38,520 nucleotides of DNA from Pseudomonadota bacterium (lineage in GTDB: Bacteria; Pseudomonadota; Alphaproteobacteria; Sphingomonadales; Sphingomonadaceae): positions 1-38,520 of the forward strand of contig JAFEEY010000015.1 of assembly GCA_018240865.1 (NCBI GenBank). Direction: 5' to 3'. Each line of letters begins with the position of its first letter. Position 1 is the first letter of the stretch. The notes under the pieces were generated by a model. It did not search any database. It was not told where the DNA came from and worked only from the letters and a program-made list of their open reading frames with translations. Position numbers and translations under genes: made by a program. Shown here one piece after another: positions 28,675 through 35,878 of this stretch.

Positions 28675-29340
28675 TTACTCGGCGACGACGTTGCTGAGCG
28701 TGGCCGGGTCGGCCGACGCTGACTTAACCTCTTCTGAGGTAAGTTCCCGTCTCGCCTGCAGGACGATCTGCAGCCCGCCCGACAAGCCGAGCGTCGCCAT
28801 GATCGCGGCGACGGCGAGGTCGGGCCACTGCGTGCCGGTGCCCAGCACGCCGGCGGCCGCGGCGACCACCGCGAGGTTGCCGATCGCGTCGTTGCGCGAG
28901 CAGATCCAGACCGAGCGCATGTTCGCGTCGCCCGTGCGGTAGCGGAACAGCATCAGCGCGACGGCTCCGTTGGCGACGAGCGCCATGATGCCGACGACGC
29001 CCATCGTCTCGCCCTGCGGCACCCGGCTCCCGAACGCCGCGACTAGCGTCGTGACGAGCACGTAGAGACCGAACGCGAGGATCGTGCCACCCTTGAGCAG
29101 CGCCGCGCGCGACCGCCAGCGAAGGGCGAGGCCCGCGACGCCGAGGCTGATCGCGTAGTTCGCGGTGTCGCCGAGGAAGTCGAGCGCGTCCGCCTGCAGC
29201 GATCGCGATCCCGACGCGATGCCGGCGAATATCTCGCCGGCGAACATCGCCAGGTTGATCGCGAGCGCGATCCACAGCACGCGCCGCCACCGGGGATCCG
29301 GCTTGGCGGGCGCGTCGGTCTGGCAGCTGCTACAGACCAT
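28675..29340 (-). CDS. Short CDF-type cation transporter lacking the C-terminal domain
   Basis: A 221-residue membrane protein of the CDF superfamily. It begins MVCSSCQTD with a CxxC that could touch metal. The transport motifs are in helix 2 (QADALDFLGDTANY) and helix 5 (SRNDAIGN), where the usual histidine of HxxxD is replaced by Asp/Asn-type residues. The protein stops after helix 6, so the cytoplasmic metal-sensing domain is missing. This may be a natural short subtype. A MerR-type promoter lies 32-62 bp upstream, making this the first gene of the czc block. Confidence 0.82.
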   Translation of the reverse strand: MVCSSCQTDAPAKPDPRWRRVLWIALAINLAMFAGEIFAGIASGSRSLQADALDFLGDTANYAISLGVAGLALRWRSRAALLKGGTILAFGLYVLVTTLVAAFGSRVPQGETMGVVGIMALVANGAVALMLFRYRTGDANMRSVWICSRNDAIGNLAVVAAAAGVLGTGTQWPDLAVAAIMATLGLSGGLQIVLQARRELTSEEVKSASADPATLSNVVAE

Positions 29341-29371
29341 TGTCGGTGCCTCGTCGCAGGATCATTTCGCG

Positions 29372-29402
29372 GCAATGCACCCTGTAGCGGCTATAGGGTC
29401 AA
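29372..29402 (-). promoter_or_regulatory. MerR-type promoter/operator upstream of the CDF-czc block
   Basis: On the minus strand TTGACC (29402-29397) and a -10 CATTGC (29377-29372) are 19 bp apart, the long spacer diagnostic of MerR-family activation. A near-perfect dyad fills it: ACCCTATAG, CCG, CTACAGGGT (29399-29379), with one mismatch between arms. It closely resembles the operators of CadR and PbrR. Confidence 0.85.
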
Positions 29403-29432
29403 GCGCTATCTGGTCGAGCCGGGCCGGAAGTC

Positions 29433-31409
29433 TCATCGGGCCGCGGCCATGCCTCGACGGCGGTTGAGGATGAACCCCGCCGCCACCGCGACCAGCATCG
29501 CCAACTGGGCGGCGACCGACTGCCAGGTCGGGAAGATTCCGAGCATCGTGATCCGCAATCCGCCCGCGAGCGGCGCGATGTCGATGATCCCGGCCTCCTG
29601 CAGTGCGGCCACGCCCTTGCCCGCCAGCACGACCGTCAGCGCCGCCATGAGCCAGGCGCTGTATGTGAAGAACTTGGCGATCGGCAGGTCGCGGCTGTAG
29701 CGCAGCATGGCCCAGGCGATCAGGCCGAGCAGGGCGACCGCCGAGCCGGCCCCGGCGAGCAGCATGCCGCCGTTGCCCTGCGTCCACAGCGCTGCGTAGA
29801 ATAGGATCGTCTCGAACACCTCGCGGTAGACGACGACGAAGGCCAGGCCGAACAGGAACCACGAGGACTGGCGCGACAGCGCGCGCGACATCCTCTCGCG
29901 GATGTAGCGCTGCCACTGGTCGGCCTGGGCCTTGCCGTGCATCCAGATGCCGACCGACAGCAGGACGACGGCGGCGAGCAGCGATCCGAAGCCCTCGGTA
30001 AGCTCCCGGCTCGCGCCGCTGATCCCGATGGCGTAGGTCGCGACCGCCCAGGTGGCGGCGCCGGCGAGCAATGCGCCGATCCAGCCGCCGTGGACGTATG
30101 GCAATGCGTCGGTGCGATCCCCCTTGCGCAGGAACGCGATCATCGCGACGACGATCAGGAGCGCCTCGAGGCCCTCGCGCAGCAGGATCGTGAACGCGCC
30201 GAGGAATGTCGACGCGCTGCTTGCGGCGTCCGGCGACAGCGCGGCGTCGGCGTCGTCGAACAGCCCGTTCAGGACCTGCACCCGCGTTGCGAGCTCGTCG
30301 GCCGGCCGGCCCTGCTGGATCGCTGCGCGGAACTCGCCCATCGCGCCCTCGATGTGGCCCATCAGCGTGGCGTCGCGGGCGGTCAGCGCCGGCTCGACCG
30401 GCTCGAACCCGTCGAGATAGGCGGACAGGGCGAGTTCCCGAGCCGTGCGCCGGTCGCCGGCGCGGTATGCCGCCACACTCTGCGCCAGCTTCGCGCGCGC
30501 CACGGCCAGCGACCCGGGCGCAGGCTGCATCACCGCCTCGGGGTGGCGCCTGAGATAGGCGATGACGGCGTCCGCCTTGGCCTCCCCCAGCTGGCCGGCG
30601 AGCGCCTGCGGCGTCAGGCCCGCCAGCGTGGCGAGGTCGGGAATGCGCTGTCGGATCGAGGCGTCGCTCTTCCAGATCTTCTCGCCCTTGGCCGCCATCG
30701 CATCGGTGAACGCGAAGCGCCCGGCGTAGAAGGCGAGCGCCCACCGGTCGTCGGACGGCAGCGATCCGAAGCTCTGCATCGCGGTGCCGTCGATGCCCTG
30801 GAGGATCACCTGATAGAGCGCGAACGGGCTGCGCTGACGCGCCCGGCCGATGTCCGTGAAGGCGATGGGTGGCGTGGCGAGCTTCGCGGCGCCGGCACCG
30901 CGCCCGTCGCCGTTCATGCCGTGGCAGCTGGCGCAGTTCTGCGCGAACAGGGTGGCGCCGCGCGACAGGTCGGGCGCTCGCGCCGGCGCGAGCGGGATGG
31001 GATAGGCCTTGAGCAGGTCGGCCGCCAGGCCATGCGCTAGCCGGGCGACGTCCTCGGGCTGGCCCTTAGCCGCGATCAGGGACCTGAGGCGTGCCGCGCC
31101 CGCGACGAGTCCGGCCTTCGCCGGCGATGGCGGCAACGCGGTCAGCCGCTCCGAGATGGAGGCGCCGAACTCTGTCATCTCGGCGTATTCGGACGCGCTC
31201 TTCACCTTGCTGTCGGCGACGGCGCCCGCATAGTCGACCGCCACATAGTCGAGCAGGCGCCAGGCCGTCGGCACGTCGGCGCCCTGGGCGTGGGCGGCGC
31301 CGCCGCCGAGCAGGCCGACGGATAGGACCAGCATCGCGATCAGGCGGAGCGACATGCGCCAAGCGGTGGTCGGCAGGATGCGGATTCGAGGGCGGTCAGG
31401 CGATGGCAT
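29433..31409 (-). CDS. Cytochrome c/FTR1-family permease (PbrT-like)
   Basis: A 658-residue fusion. After a signal peptide (about residues 19-42) comes a periplasmic region with a c-type heme site CASCH (C159, C162, H163). The C-terminal half is an FTR1-type permease with REGLE (411-415) and REVFE (529-533), the metal-binding REXXE pairs, on about seven helices. FTR1 imports Fe3+ after oxidation; relatives in lead operons (PbrT) take up Pb2+. The attached cytochrome suggests coupled electron transfer. The ATG at 31409 lies 6 nt after the -10 of the MerR-type promoter, so translation may be leaderless; an internal ATG at 31355 is the alternative start. Confidence 0.88.
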   Translation of the reverse strand: MPSPDRPRIRILPTTAWRMSLRLIAMLVLSVGLLGGGAAHAQGADVPTAWRLLDYVAVDYAGAVADSKVKSASEYAEMTEFGASISERLTALPPSPAKAGLVAGAARLRSLIAAKGQPEDVARLAHGLAADLLKAYPIPLAPARAPDLSRGATLFAQNCASCHGMNGDGRGAGAAKLATPPIAFTDIGRARQRSPFALYQVILQGIDGTAMQSFGSLPSDDRWALAFYAGRFAFTDAMAAKGEKIWKSDASIRQRIPDLATLAGLTPQALAGQLGEAKADAVIAYLRRHPEAVMQPAPGSLAVARAKLAQSVAAYRAGDRRTARELALSAYLDGFEPVEPALTARDATLMGHIEGAMGEFRAAIQQGRPADELATRVQVLNGLFDDADAALSPDAASSASTFLGAFTILLREGLEALLIVVAMIAFLRKGDRTDALPYVHGGWIGALLAGAATWAVATYAIGISGASRELTEGFGSLLAAVVLLSVGIWMHGKAQADQWQRYIRERMSRALSRQSSWFLFGLAFVVVYREVFETILFYAALWTQGNGGMLLAGAGSAVALLGLIAWAMLRYSRDLPIAKFFTYSAWLMAALTVVLAGKGVAALQEAGIIDIAPLAGGLRITMLGIFPTWQSVAAQLAMLVAVAAGFILNRRRGMAAAR

Positions 31410-31415
31410 CCGCGC

Positions 31416-31446
31416 CTGATAGGGGTTCTAGCGGCTAGAGGGTCAA
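31416..31446 (-). promoter_or_regulatory. MerR-type promoter/operator upstream of the FTR1 permease
   Basis: TTGACC (31446-31441), exactly 19 bp, then TATCAG (31421-31416) on the minus strand. The spacer contains CTAG-CCG-CTAG, the same core as the other box, but the outer arms are less symmetric (ACCCT against AACCC). It is therefore probably a weaker site for the same regulator. Confidence 0.8.
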
Positions 31447-31497
31447 GCGGTTTTTGCAAGTTAGTTGCAATAGCGTCGGCGCCATTGGCTAGGCTTT

Positions 31498-31911
31498 CTA
31501 CAGCGTCCCCTGCGGCCCGAGCGACTCGATGATGCGGCATTCCGACACCGTCCCGTGACCACACTGCACGATCAGGCTGTCGAGCTCCGCACGCAGCATG
31601 GTGAGGTCGGCGAGCTTGCGGTCGATGTCGGCGAGATGCTCGCGCGCGATGAGGTCGACGGCGGAACACGACCTGTCCTTCTGGTCGGCGAGCCCGAGCA
31701 GCGCCTGGACCTGCTCCAGCGAGAAGCCGAGCGAGCGGGCGCGGCGGATGAAGCTGAGCCGGGCGAGATGGTCGGACGAATAGACGCGGTAGTTGGCGGC
31801 CGTGCGCCCGGGCGCGGCCAGAAGGCCGATCGACTCGTAGTAGCGGATCGTCTCGACCTTGGTTCCGGTCGCTGCGGCGAGCTTGCCGATGCTCAGTGAT
31901 GCAGAGGCCAT
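31498..31911 (-). CDS. MerR-family metal-responsive activator (ZntR/CadR/PbrR-like)
   Basis: A 137-residue regulator with the MerR helix-turn-helix (SIGKLAAATGTKVETIRYYESIGLL region, residues 7-31) and the dimer helix. It has Cys82 plus a C-terminal C-G-H...C group (C117, H119, C125). That pattern matches the Zn/Cd/Pb-sensing branch (ZntR C79, C114, H119, C124) and not CueR. It should hold and twist promoters with 19-bp spacers; two such promoters are nearby. It is transcribed in tandem with, not divergent from, the FTR1 gene. Exact metal is unresolved. Confidence 0.9.
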   Translation of the reverse strand: MASASLSIGKLAAATGTKVETIRYYESIGLLAAPGRTAANYRVYSSDHLARLSFIRRARSLGFSLEQVQALLGLADQKDRSCSAVDLIAREHLADIDRKLADLTMLRAELDSLIVQCGHGTVSECRIIESLGPQGTL

Positions 31912-31989
31912 TTCAGTCCGATCGGTTGGGGTGTCGGATCACGGGATTATTGGCGGTCGGAAGTGGCCGCGTTAGTGGCCGGGGTCCTC

Positions 31990-33333
31990 TCAATGCGCAT
32001 GACCAGCAGGTTCGGTCATCGCGAAGGGCAGTGCCTCCGCCCGCCCGCCTTCGGCCAGTTCGAGGACCGCCTGGAACTCGTGCGGCTCCTCCGGTGGCAC
32101 CGTGCTCTCGAACACGTGCTGCTGGCTGGTCCGGACAAGATGGAGCGTCTCGCATGCGCCACCGGGCCGATCGATGACGACCTCGGCGACGATTTCGCTC
32201 GGCGCCTTGCTGAATGTCGCCCGCATCCTCTCACCATCGGGTGTATCCACGATCTCCAGAACGCCCTGGGCGAAAGCTCCGCTGAACCGGAACGGGTCCG
32301 GGGCGTGGTGGTGACCCGAGCTGCCGCCCGGTTCCGACGTGGTCACGGGTAGATCCGAGGCGTCGAACGTGACGTTCGCGCTGCGCAGCGCGGGGATGTG
32401 CTCGAGCAGTTCGGCCTTGAGCCTGCGCGAGATCGCGACGCCCTCCGACATCGGCGACGCGTCGTCGATCGCGATGGCGACGTCGGCATGGAGCCGGTGG
32501 CCCATCCAGCGAGCCCTCGCGTCGAGCACCTTGACGATGCCAGGCACGTGCTCCGCCGCATGGCGGATTTCCGCGGTGATGCCCGGCTCTACGCCGTCGA
32601 GTGTCCGGGTGATGACCGCCCGTGCCGACTGCCAGACGATCCCCAGGATCGCGATGGTGATGAGCAGGCCGATGATCGGGTCGGCCAGTGGATAGCCGAA
32701 CCACACGCCGACCGCGCCGAGCACGACCGCCAGCGAGGTCAGCCCATCGGTGCGCGCGTGGTAGCCGTCTGCGATCAGCGCCGCGCTGTTCATCTGCCGG
32801 CCGACGCGGATGCGGAACACCGCGACGACCTCGTTGCCAACGAACCCGATCACGCCCGCGGCCGTCAGCCAGCCGAGATGCGTGACCGCTTGCGGATGGA
32901 TCAGGCGGCTGATCGCCTGATATCCGGCGACGACGGCGCTGATTAGGATGATCAGGACGATGAGGATGCCGGCCAGATCCTCGACCCGGCCCAACCCGTA
33001 GGTGAAGGTCGTGGACGGCTTGCGCCGGGCGAGGACGAACGCAAACCACAGCGGAATCGCCGTGGTCGCATCGCCGACGTTGTGGATCATGTCCGCCAGC
33101 AGCGCGACCGAGCCCGACAGGATGACGACGACGAGCTGCAGCGCCGCCGTGATCGCCAGGATCACGAACGACCACTTGATCGCCCAGATGCCGCGATCGG
33201 TGGTGGTGAGCGAGGGATCGATCACGCCATGCGTGTGACCGTGCCCACCGGCACCGCCATGATCATGGCCGTGCCCGGCATGGCCGAAGGCCTCCTGGCC
33301 CCCGAAGCCGAGCCATTCGCGGATGGTCGTCAT
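31990..33333 (-). CDS. DmeF-like CDF transporter with extra C-terminal domain
   Basis: A 447-residue CDF, well over the usual 300-330. A His-rich N-terminus (HAGHGHDHGGAGGHGHTHG) precedes the helices with ADMIHNVGD and DGYHARTDG metal motifs and a normal CDF cytoplasmic domain to about residue 310. After a HHH linker there is an added region of about 110 residues with alternating short strands (for example GVLEIVDTPDGERM, TLHLVRTSQQHVFES), ending GHAH. It starts 10 nt after a CsoR/RcnR-type sensor gene, as in rhizobial dmeRF for Co/Ni export. GAGGAA precedes the ATG. Confidence 0.9.
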   Translation of the reverse strand: MTTIREWLGFGGQEAFGHAGHGHDHGGAGGHGHTHGVIDPSLTTTDRGIWAIKWSFVILAITAALQLVVVILSGSVALLADMIHNVGDATTAIPLWFAFVLARRKPSTTFTYGLGRVEDLAGILIVLIILISAVVAGYQAISRLIHPQAVTHLGWLTAAGVIGFVGNEVVAVFRIRVGRQMNSAALIADGYHARTDGLTSLAVVLGAVGVWFGYPLADPIIGLLITIAILGIVWQSARAVITRTLDGVEPGITAEIRHAAEHVPGIVKVLDARARWMGHRLHADVAIAIDDASPMSEGVAISRRLKAELLEHIPALRSANVTFDASDLPVTTSEPGGSSGHHHAPDPFRFSGAFAQGVLEIVDTPDGERMRATFSKAPSEIVAEVVIDRPGGACETLHLVRTSQQHVFESTVPPEEPHEFQAVLELAEGGRAEALPFAMTEPAGHAH

Positions 33334-33343
33334 GCCTTGTTCC

Positions 33344-33610
33344 TCAAAGATACTTGGTCAGCGACTTGAACTCGCGCAGCGCCTGCTCGGAACTCATGCC
33401 GCCGTCGGCGACCGCGTCGGCGATGCAGTGCTCCATGTGGTCGTGGATGAGCGCCCGCTTGACCGTTCGGATCGTGCTCTCGACCGCCTGCAGCTGCTGG
33501 GCGAGATCGAGGCACGACCGCTGTTCGGTGAGCATCGTCAGGATGGACGCGAGGTGGCCTTGAGCCTGGGTCAGTCCGCGGCGGACTTCGGGATCGGAAG
33601 CGTGCGACAT
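33344..33610 (-). CDS. CsoR/RcnR-family metal sensor (DmeR-like)
   Basis: An 88-residue all-helical DNA-binding repressor. The metal triad Cys33, His58 and Cys62 has the spacing of CsoR (C36-H61-C65), and His3 near the N-terminus recalls RcnR/DmeR. Such proteins leave DNA when metal binds. The ATG at 33610 has GGGGG upstream and lies just behind a G-tract palindrome that should be its operator. It is the first gene of a two-gene operon with the CDF. Metal could be Co/Ni (by partner) or Cu(I) (by triad). Confidence 0.88.
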   Translation of the reverse strand: MSHASDPEVRRGLTQAQGHLASILTMLTEQRSCLDLAQQLQAVESTIRTVKRALIHDHMEHCIADAVADGGMSSEQALREFKSLTKYL

Positions 33611-33616
33611 GTGCAT

Positions 33617-33646
33617 CCCCCTACCCCCTAGGGGGGAGGGGGTCAA
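33617..33646 (-). promoter_or_regulatory. Promoter with C/G-tract palindromic operator for the CsoR/RcnR-type sensor
   Basis: CCCCCTACCCCC (33617-33628), TA, GGGGGGAGGGGG (33631-33642) is an inverted repeat with one mismatch. It is the G-tract type bound by CsoR/RcnR proteins. On the minus strand TTGACC (33646-33641), a 17-bp spacer and TAGGGG (33623-33618) form a promoter, so the operator covers it. Confidence 0.75.
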
Positions 33647-33752
33647 CGCGGCTTTCAAGATCGTGCTCGGCTGTAATATTTCCGGATTGCTACAGGCCGC
33701 GTCCACGACGCCCGTCGCCCCGGCATCGGTCCGCCGCCACGGCGTGCGAGGG

Positions 33753-34130
33753 TTATTGGGGGCGCTTACCGTGGGAACGCAGCCATGCGTTCAGCTCGCC
33801 GATCTCGCGGGTCTGCTCGGCGATCGCCTTGGTTGCCATCGCGCGGACCTTTGCATCCCGCGTGTCCTTGAGCACAATGCGCGACATCGCGATGGCGCCG
33901 CGATGGTGCTCGACCATCTTGCGGACCCATGTCTCGGTGGCGTCTGCGCCGACGGCGGACATCATCTTCTTGTGCATGTCCATCTCGGCGGGCGGATAGG
34001 GGTTGGCCGGCGTTGTCTTCATCGCCGACATGTCCATGCCGTCCATGCTCCGCATACCGGTGGACTGGGCGAGCGCGGGGGTGGCGACGAGTGCGACTGC
34101 CACGAGTGCGGCGATCTTTGACGGGTTCAC
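33753..34130 (-). CDS. Periplasmic DUF305 protein
   Basis: A 125-residue exported protein with signal peptide ending TPALAQ. A Met-rich segment (GMRSMDGMDMSAM) and the DUF305 helices follow. The conserved MVEHHRGAIAMSR motif has His75-His76 as likely metal ligands. DUF305 proteins are four-helix, ferritin-like folds common in copper clusters. The GTG at 34130 has AGGAGA upstream; the longer ATG reading lacks a proper signal. It ends the copper operon, 79 nt after the membrane DUF305 gene. Confidence 0.85.
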   Translation of the reverse strand: MNPSKIAALVAVALVATPALAQSTGMRSMDGMDMSAMKTTPANPYPPAEMDMHKKMMSAVGADATETWVRKMVEHHRGAIAMSRIVLKDTRDAKVRAMATKAIAEQTREIGELNAWLRSHGKRPQ

Positions 34131-34209
34131 GCTTGGTCTCCTGTTGCGCCCACCCATGAGAGCTACGCGGCCGATAGGGCCACCCCTCGCACTTTTTTCT
34201 ACGCTGGCG

Positions 34210-34671
34210 TCACAGGCGCTGAAGGATCGTCTTCATCTCGTCGATCTCTTCGCGCTGGGACTTGATGATCTCGCCGCACAGGCGCTTCACTTCCGGATCT
34301 TGCAGTTTCGCTTCGCGACACATCAGGATCGCGCCGGAGTGATGTGGAATCATCGAGCGCAGGAAAGCGGTGTCCCCGATCGTCGTTTGGGTGCGGATGA
34401 GGGCGAACGACCCGAAGAATGCGATCGCCGACACCGCCAGGATCACGGCGTTCGCCCGTTTGGCAGGGAACATGTCGCCCATCGCCAGGACCATGAGCAC
34501 CGTCATGGGTGCTACCATCATAAGGGTCATGTAGACCATGTTCAGGTTGTTGTAGAAGCTGCCGAGCCCGTCGATCATGACGAACATCACCAGATACATG
34601 ATCACGCCGCTGATCGCGGTCTGGACCGCAAGGCTTGCGTAGCCGTTCTTCATGCCCGTCATCTTTTCCAC
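34210..34671 (-). CDS. Membrane-anchored DUF305 protein
   Basis: A 153-residue protein with three predicted helices (about residues 13-34, 45-64 and 74-92), then a DUF305 part with SMIPHHSGAILMC (H110, H111, Cys118). The first 65 residues are very Met-rich (MVYMTLMMVAPMTVLMVLAM). The GTG start at 34671 follows AGGAG by 7 nt. It is probably a membrane form of the periplasmic neighbour and could bind or reduce copper at the membrane; activity is unknown. Confidence 0.82.
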   Translation of the reverse strand: MEKMTGMKNGYASLAVQTAISGVIMYLVMFVMIDGLGSFYNNLNMVYMTLMMVAPMTVLMVLAMGDMFPAKRANAVILAVSAIAFFGSFALIRTQTTIGDTAFLRSMIPHHSGAILMCREAKLQDPEVKRLCGEIIKSQREEIDEMKTILQRL

Positions 34672-34701
34672 ATCGTTTCTCCTGTTCGCGCCCCGCCAGA
34701 G

Positions 34702-35277
34702 TCATTTCATGCCCGGCATGTCCTTCATCATCTCGTCGTGGTCGCCGGGCGCGCTTGCCACCAGCCGCTTGTATTCCTCTGGTGTCATCCCCGGTAGCTT
34801 CCGCACGAATGCGACCATGTCCCAGATCAGCTGGTCGGGGTGCGTCTTGCCCCAGGACGGCATGGCGCTCAGCTTGACGCCGTGCTTTATCACCCAGAAC
34901 TGCTGGCCGGCGGTCAGGTCCTGCGCTTCCGCCAGGACAGGCGCTTGTGGATACAGGCCCTTGCTCAGTTCAGACGCCTCGACGCCCGGCCCCAGGTGGC
35001 ATGACGAGCACATCTCGTTGTAAAGGCCCGCGCCGGTTGCGATCCGCTGCGGTGAGCCGAGGTCGGTCGGCGGCTGTATGCCGCGCGCGTGGACGGCTAT
35101 CGAACGGTCACGCAGGCTTTCGAGCAGCGCGTAGACAGGTCGGGTGTGCGGCGCGTCGGCAGCGATATTGTAGGCACCGAAGTATAGGAACAACGCCGTC
35201 GCCGCGACCAGCATGGCTATGCTCGCGCCGAGGAAGGTCACGCTGGGAAGGTGGTGTCGCCAGTCGATGCGCTTCAT
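34702..35277 (-). CDS. Membrane-anchored mono-heme cytochrome c
   Basis: A 191-residue c-type cytochrome. An N-terminal helix (about residues 12-34) anchors it with the heme domain in the periplasm. The heme site CSSCH has C90, C93 and H94; Met139 in LSAMPSWG is the likely sixth ligand. The C-terminus, HDEMMKDMPGMK, is Met-rich, which recalls copper proteins. It lies between the SnoaL-like and DUF305 genes in the copper operon and may pass electrons to or from copper. Confidence 0.88.
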   Translation of the reverse strand: MKRIDWRHHLPSVTFLGASIAMLVAATALFLYFGAYNIAADAPHTRPVYALLESLRDRSIAVHARGIQPPTDLGSPQRIATGAGLYNEMCSSCHLGPGVEASELSKGLYPQAPVLAEAQDLTAGQQFWVIKHGVKLSAMPSWGKTHPDQLIWDMVAFVRKLPGMTPEEYKRLVASAPGDHDEMMKDMPGMK

Positions 35278-35339
35278 CCTCTTTCCTCCACGTCAGTATC
35301 CCGGATACCTGTCTTCCAACCTGCCGAGCCGTTGTCGCG

Positions 35340-35873
35340 TCAGGGCACCTTCGGCCGTCGCGCGCTGTTGTGCATCGACACGATGCGCCATGTCCCACCG
35401 GCCCTGCTGAGCACGCTCGTCGCCACGCCTAGCCGCTCGGCCGGATCGCCGCCCCTTGGCGCAATGCGGAAACGGTAGGTCTCGGTCGCGAGCGCGACGG
35501 GCCCGACGAAGCGGACATCGATGCGGTAGTCCGAGAAGGTGAACGAGCGGAATTCCGCGAGTTCCGGCGTGAGGTGGTGCGCCAGATATTCGGCGTAGGT
35601 CCCTTCCGCACTCCCCGATTCGAAGATCTGGGAGTTCGTGGCGAAGAGGCGCTCGGTCCCCCGGACGTCGAGCCGCTCGATCGCGGCCTTGTAGGTGGCC
35701 AGGACGCTCGTAACGGCGCGCAGGTCGGACGATCGGTCGGCTGGCTGCGCCAGCGACGCCGCCGACAGGGCGATGGTGCCGCCAATCGCGGTGGCTGCGA
35801 TCGTGATGCGTCGCCGCGCGGAGGGCATCGTGGTCCGCGGCATTCCGGACTGGTGGGCAGGCGTTCCGTGCAT
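35340..35873 (-). CDS. Secreted SnoaL/NTF2-like protein
   Basis: A 177-residue protein with an N-terminal Arg stretch and hydrophobic segment (RRRITIAATAIGGTIALSAASLA) that looks like a signal, possibly Tat-type. A single NTF2-like alpha+beta domain follows (VLATYKAAIERLDVRGTERLF early; GTWRIVSMHNSARR at the end). The fold has many functions, so none can be named. It starts 5 nt after copB and is surely co-transcribed. M1 at 35873 or M16 could be the start. Confidence 0.75.
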   Translation of the reverse strand: MHGTPAHQSGMPRTTMPSARRRITIAATAIGGTIALSAASLAQPADRSSDLRAVTSVLATYKAAIERLDVRGTERLFATNSQIFESGSAEGTYAEYLAHHLTPELAEFRSFTFSDYRIDVRFVGPVALATETYRFRIAPRGGDPAERLGVATSVLSRAGGTWRIVSMHNSARRPKVP

Positions 35874-35878
35874 GGCGA

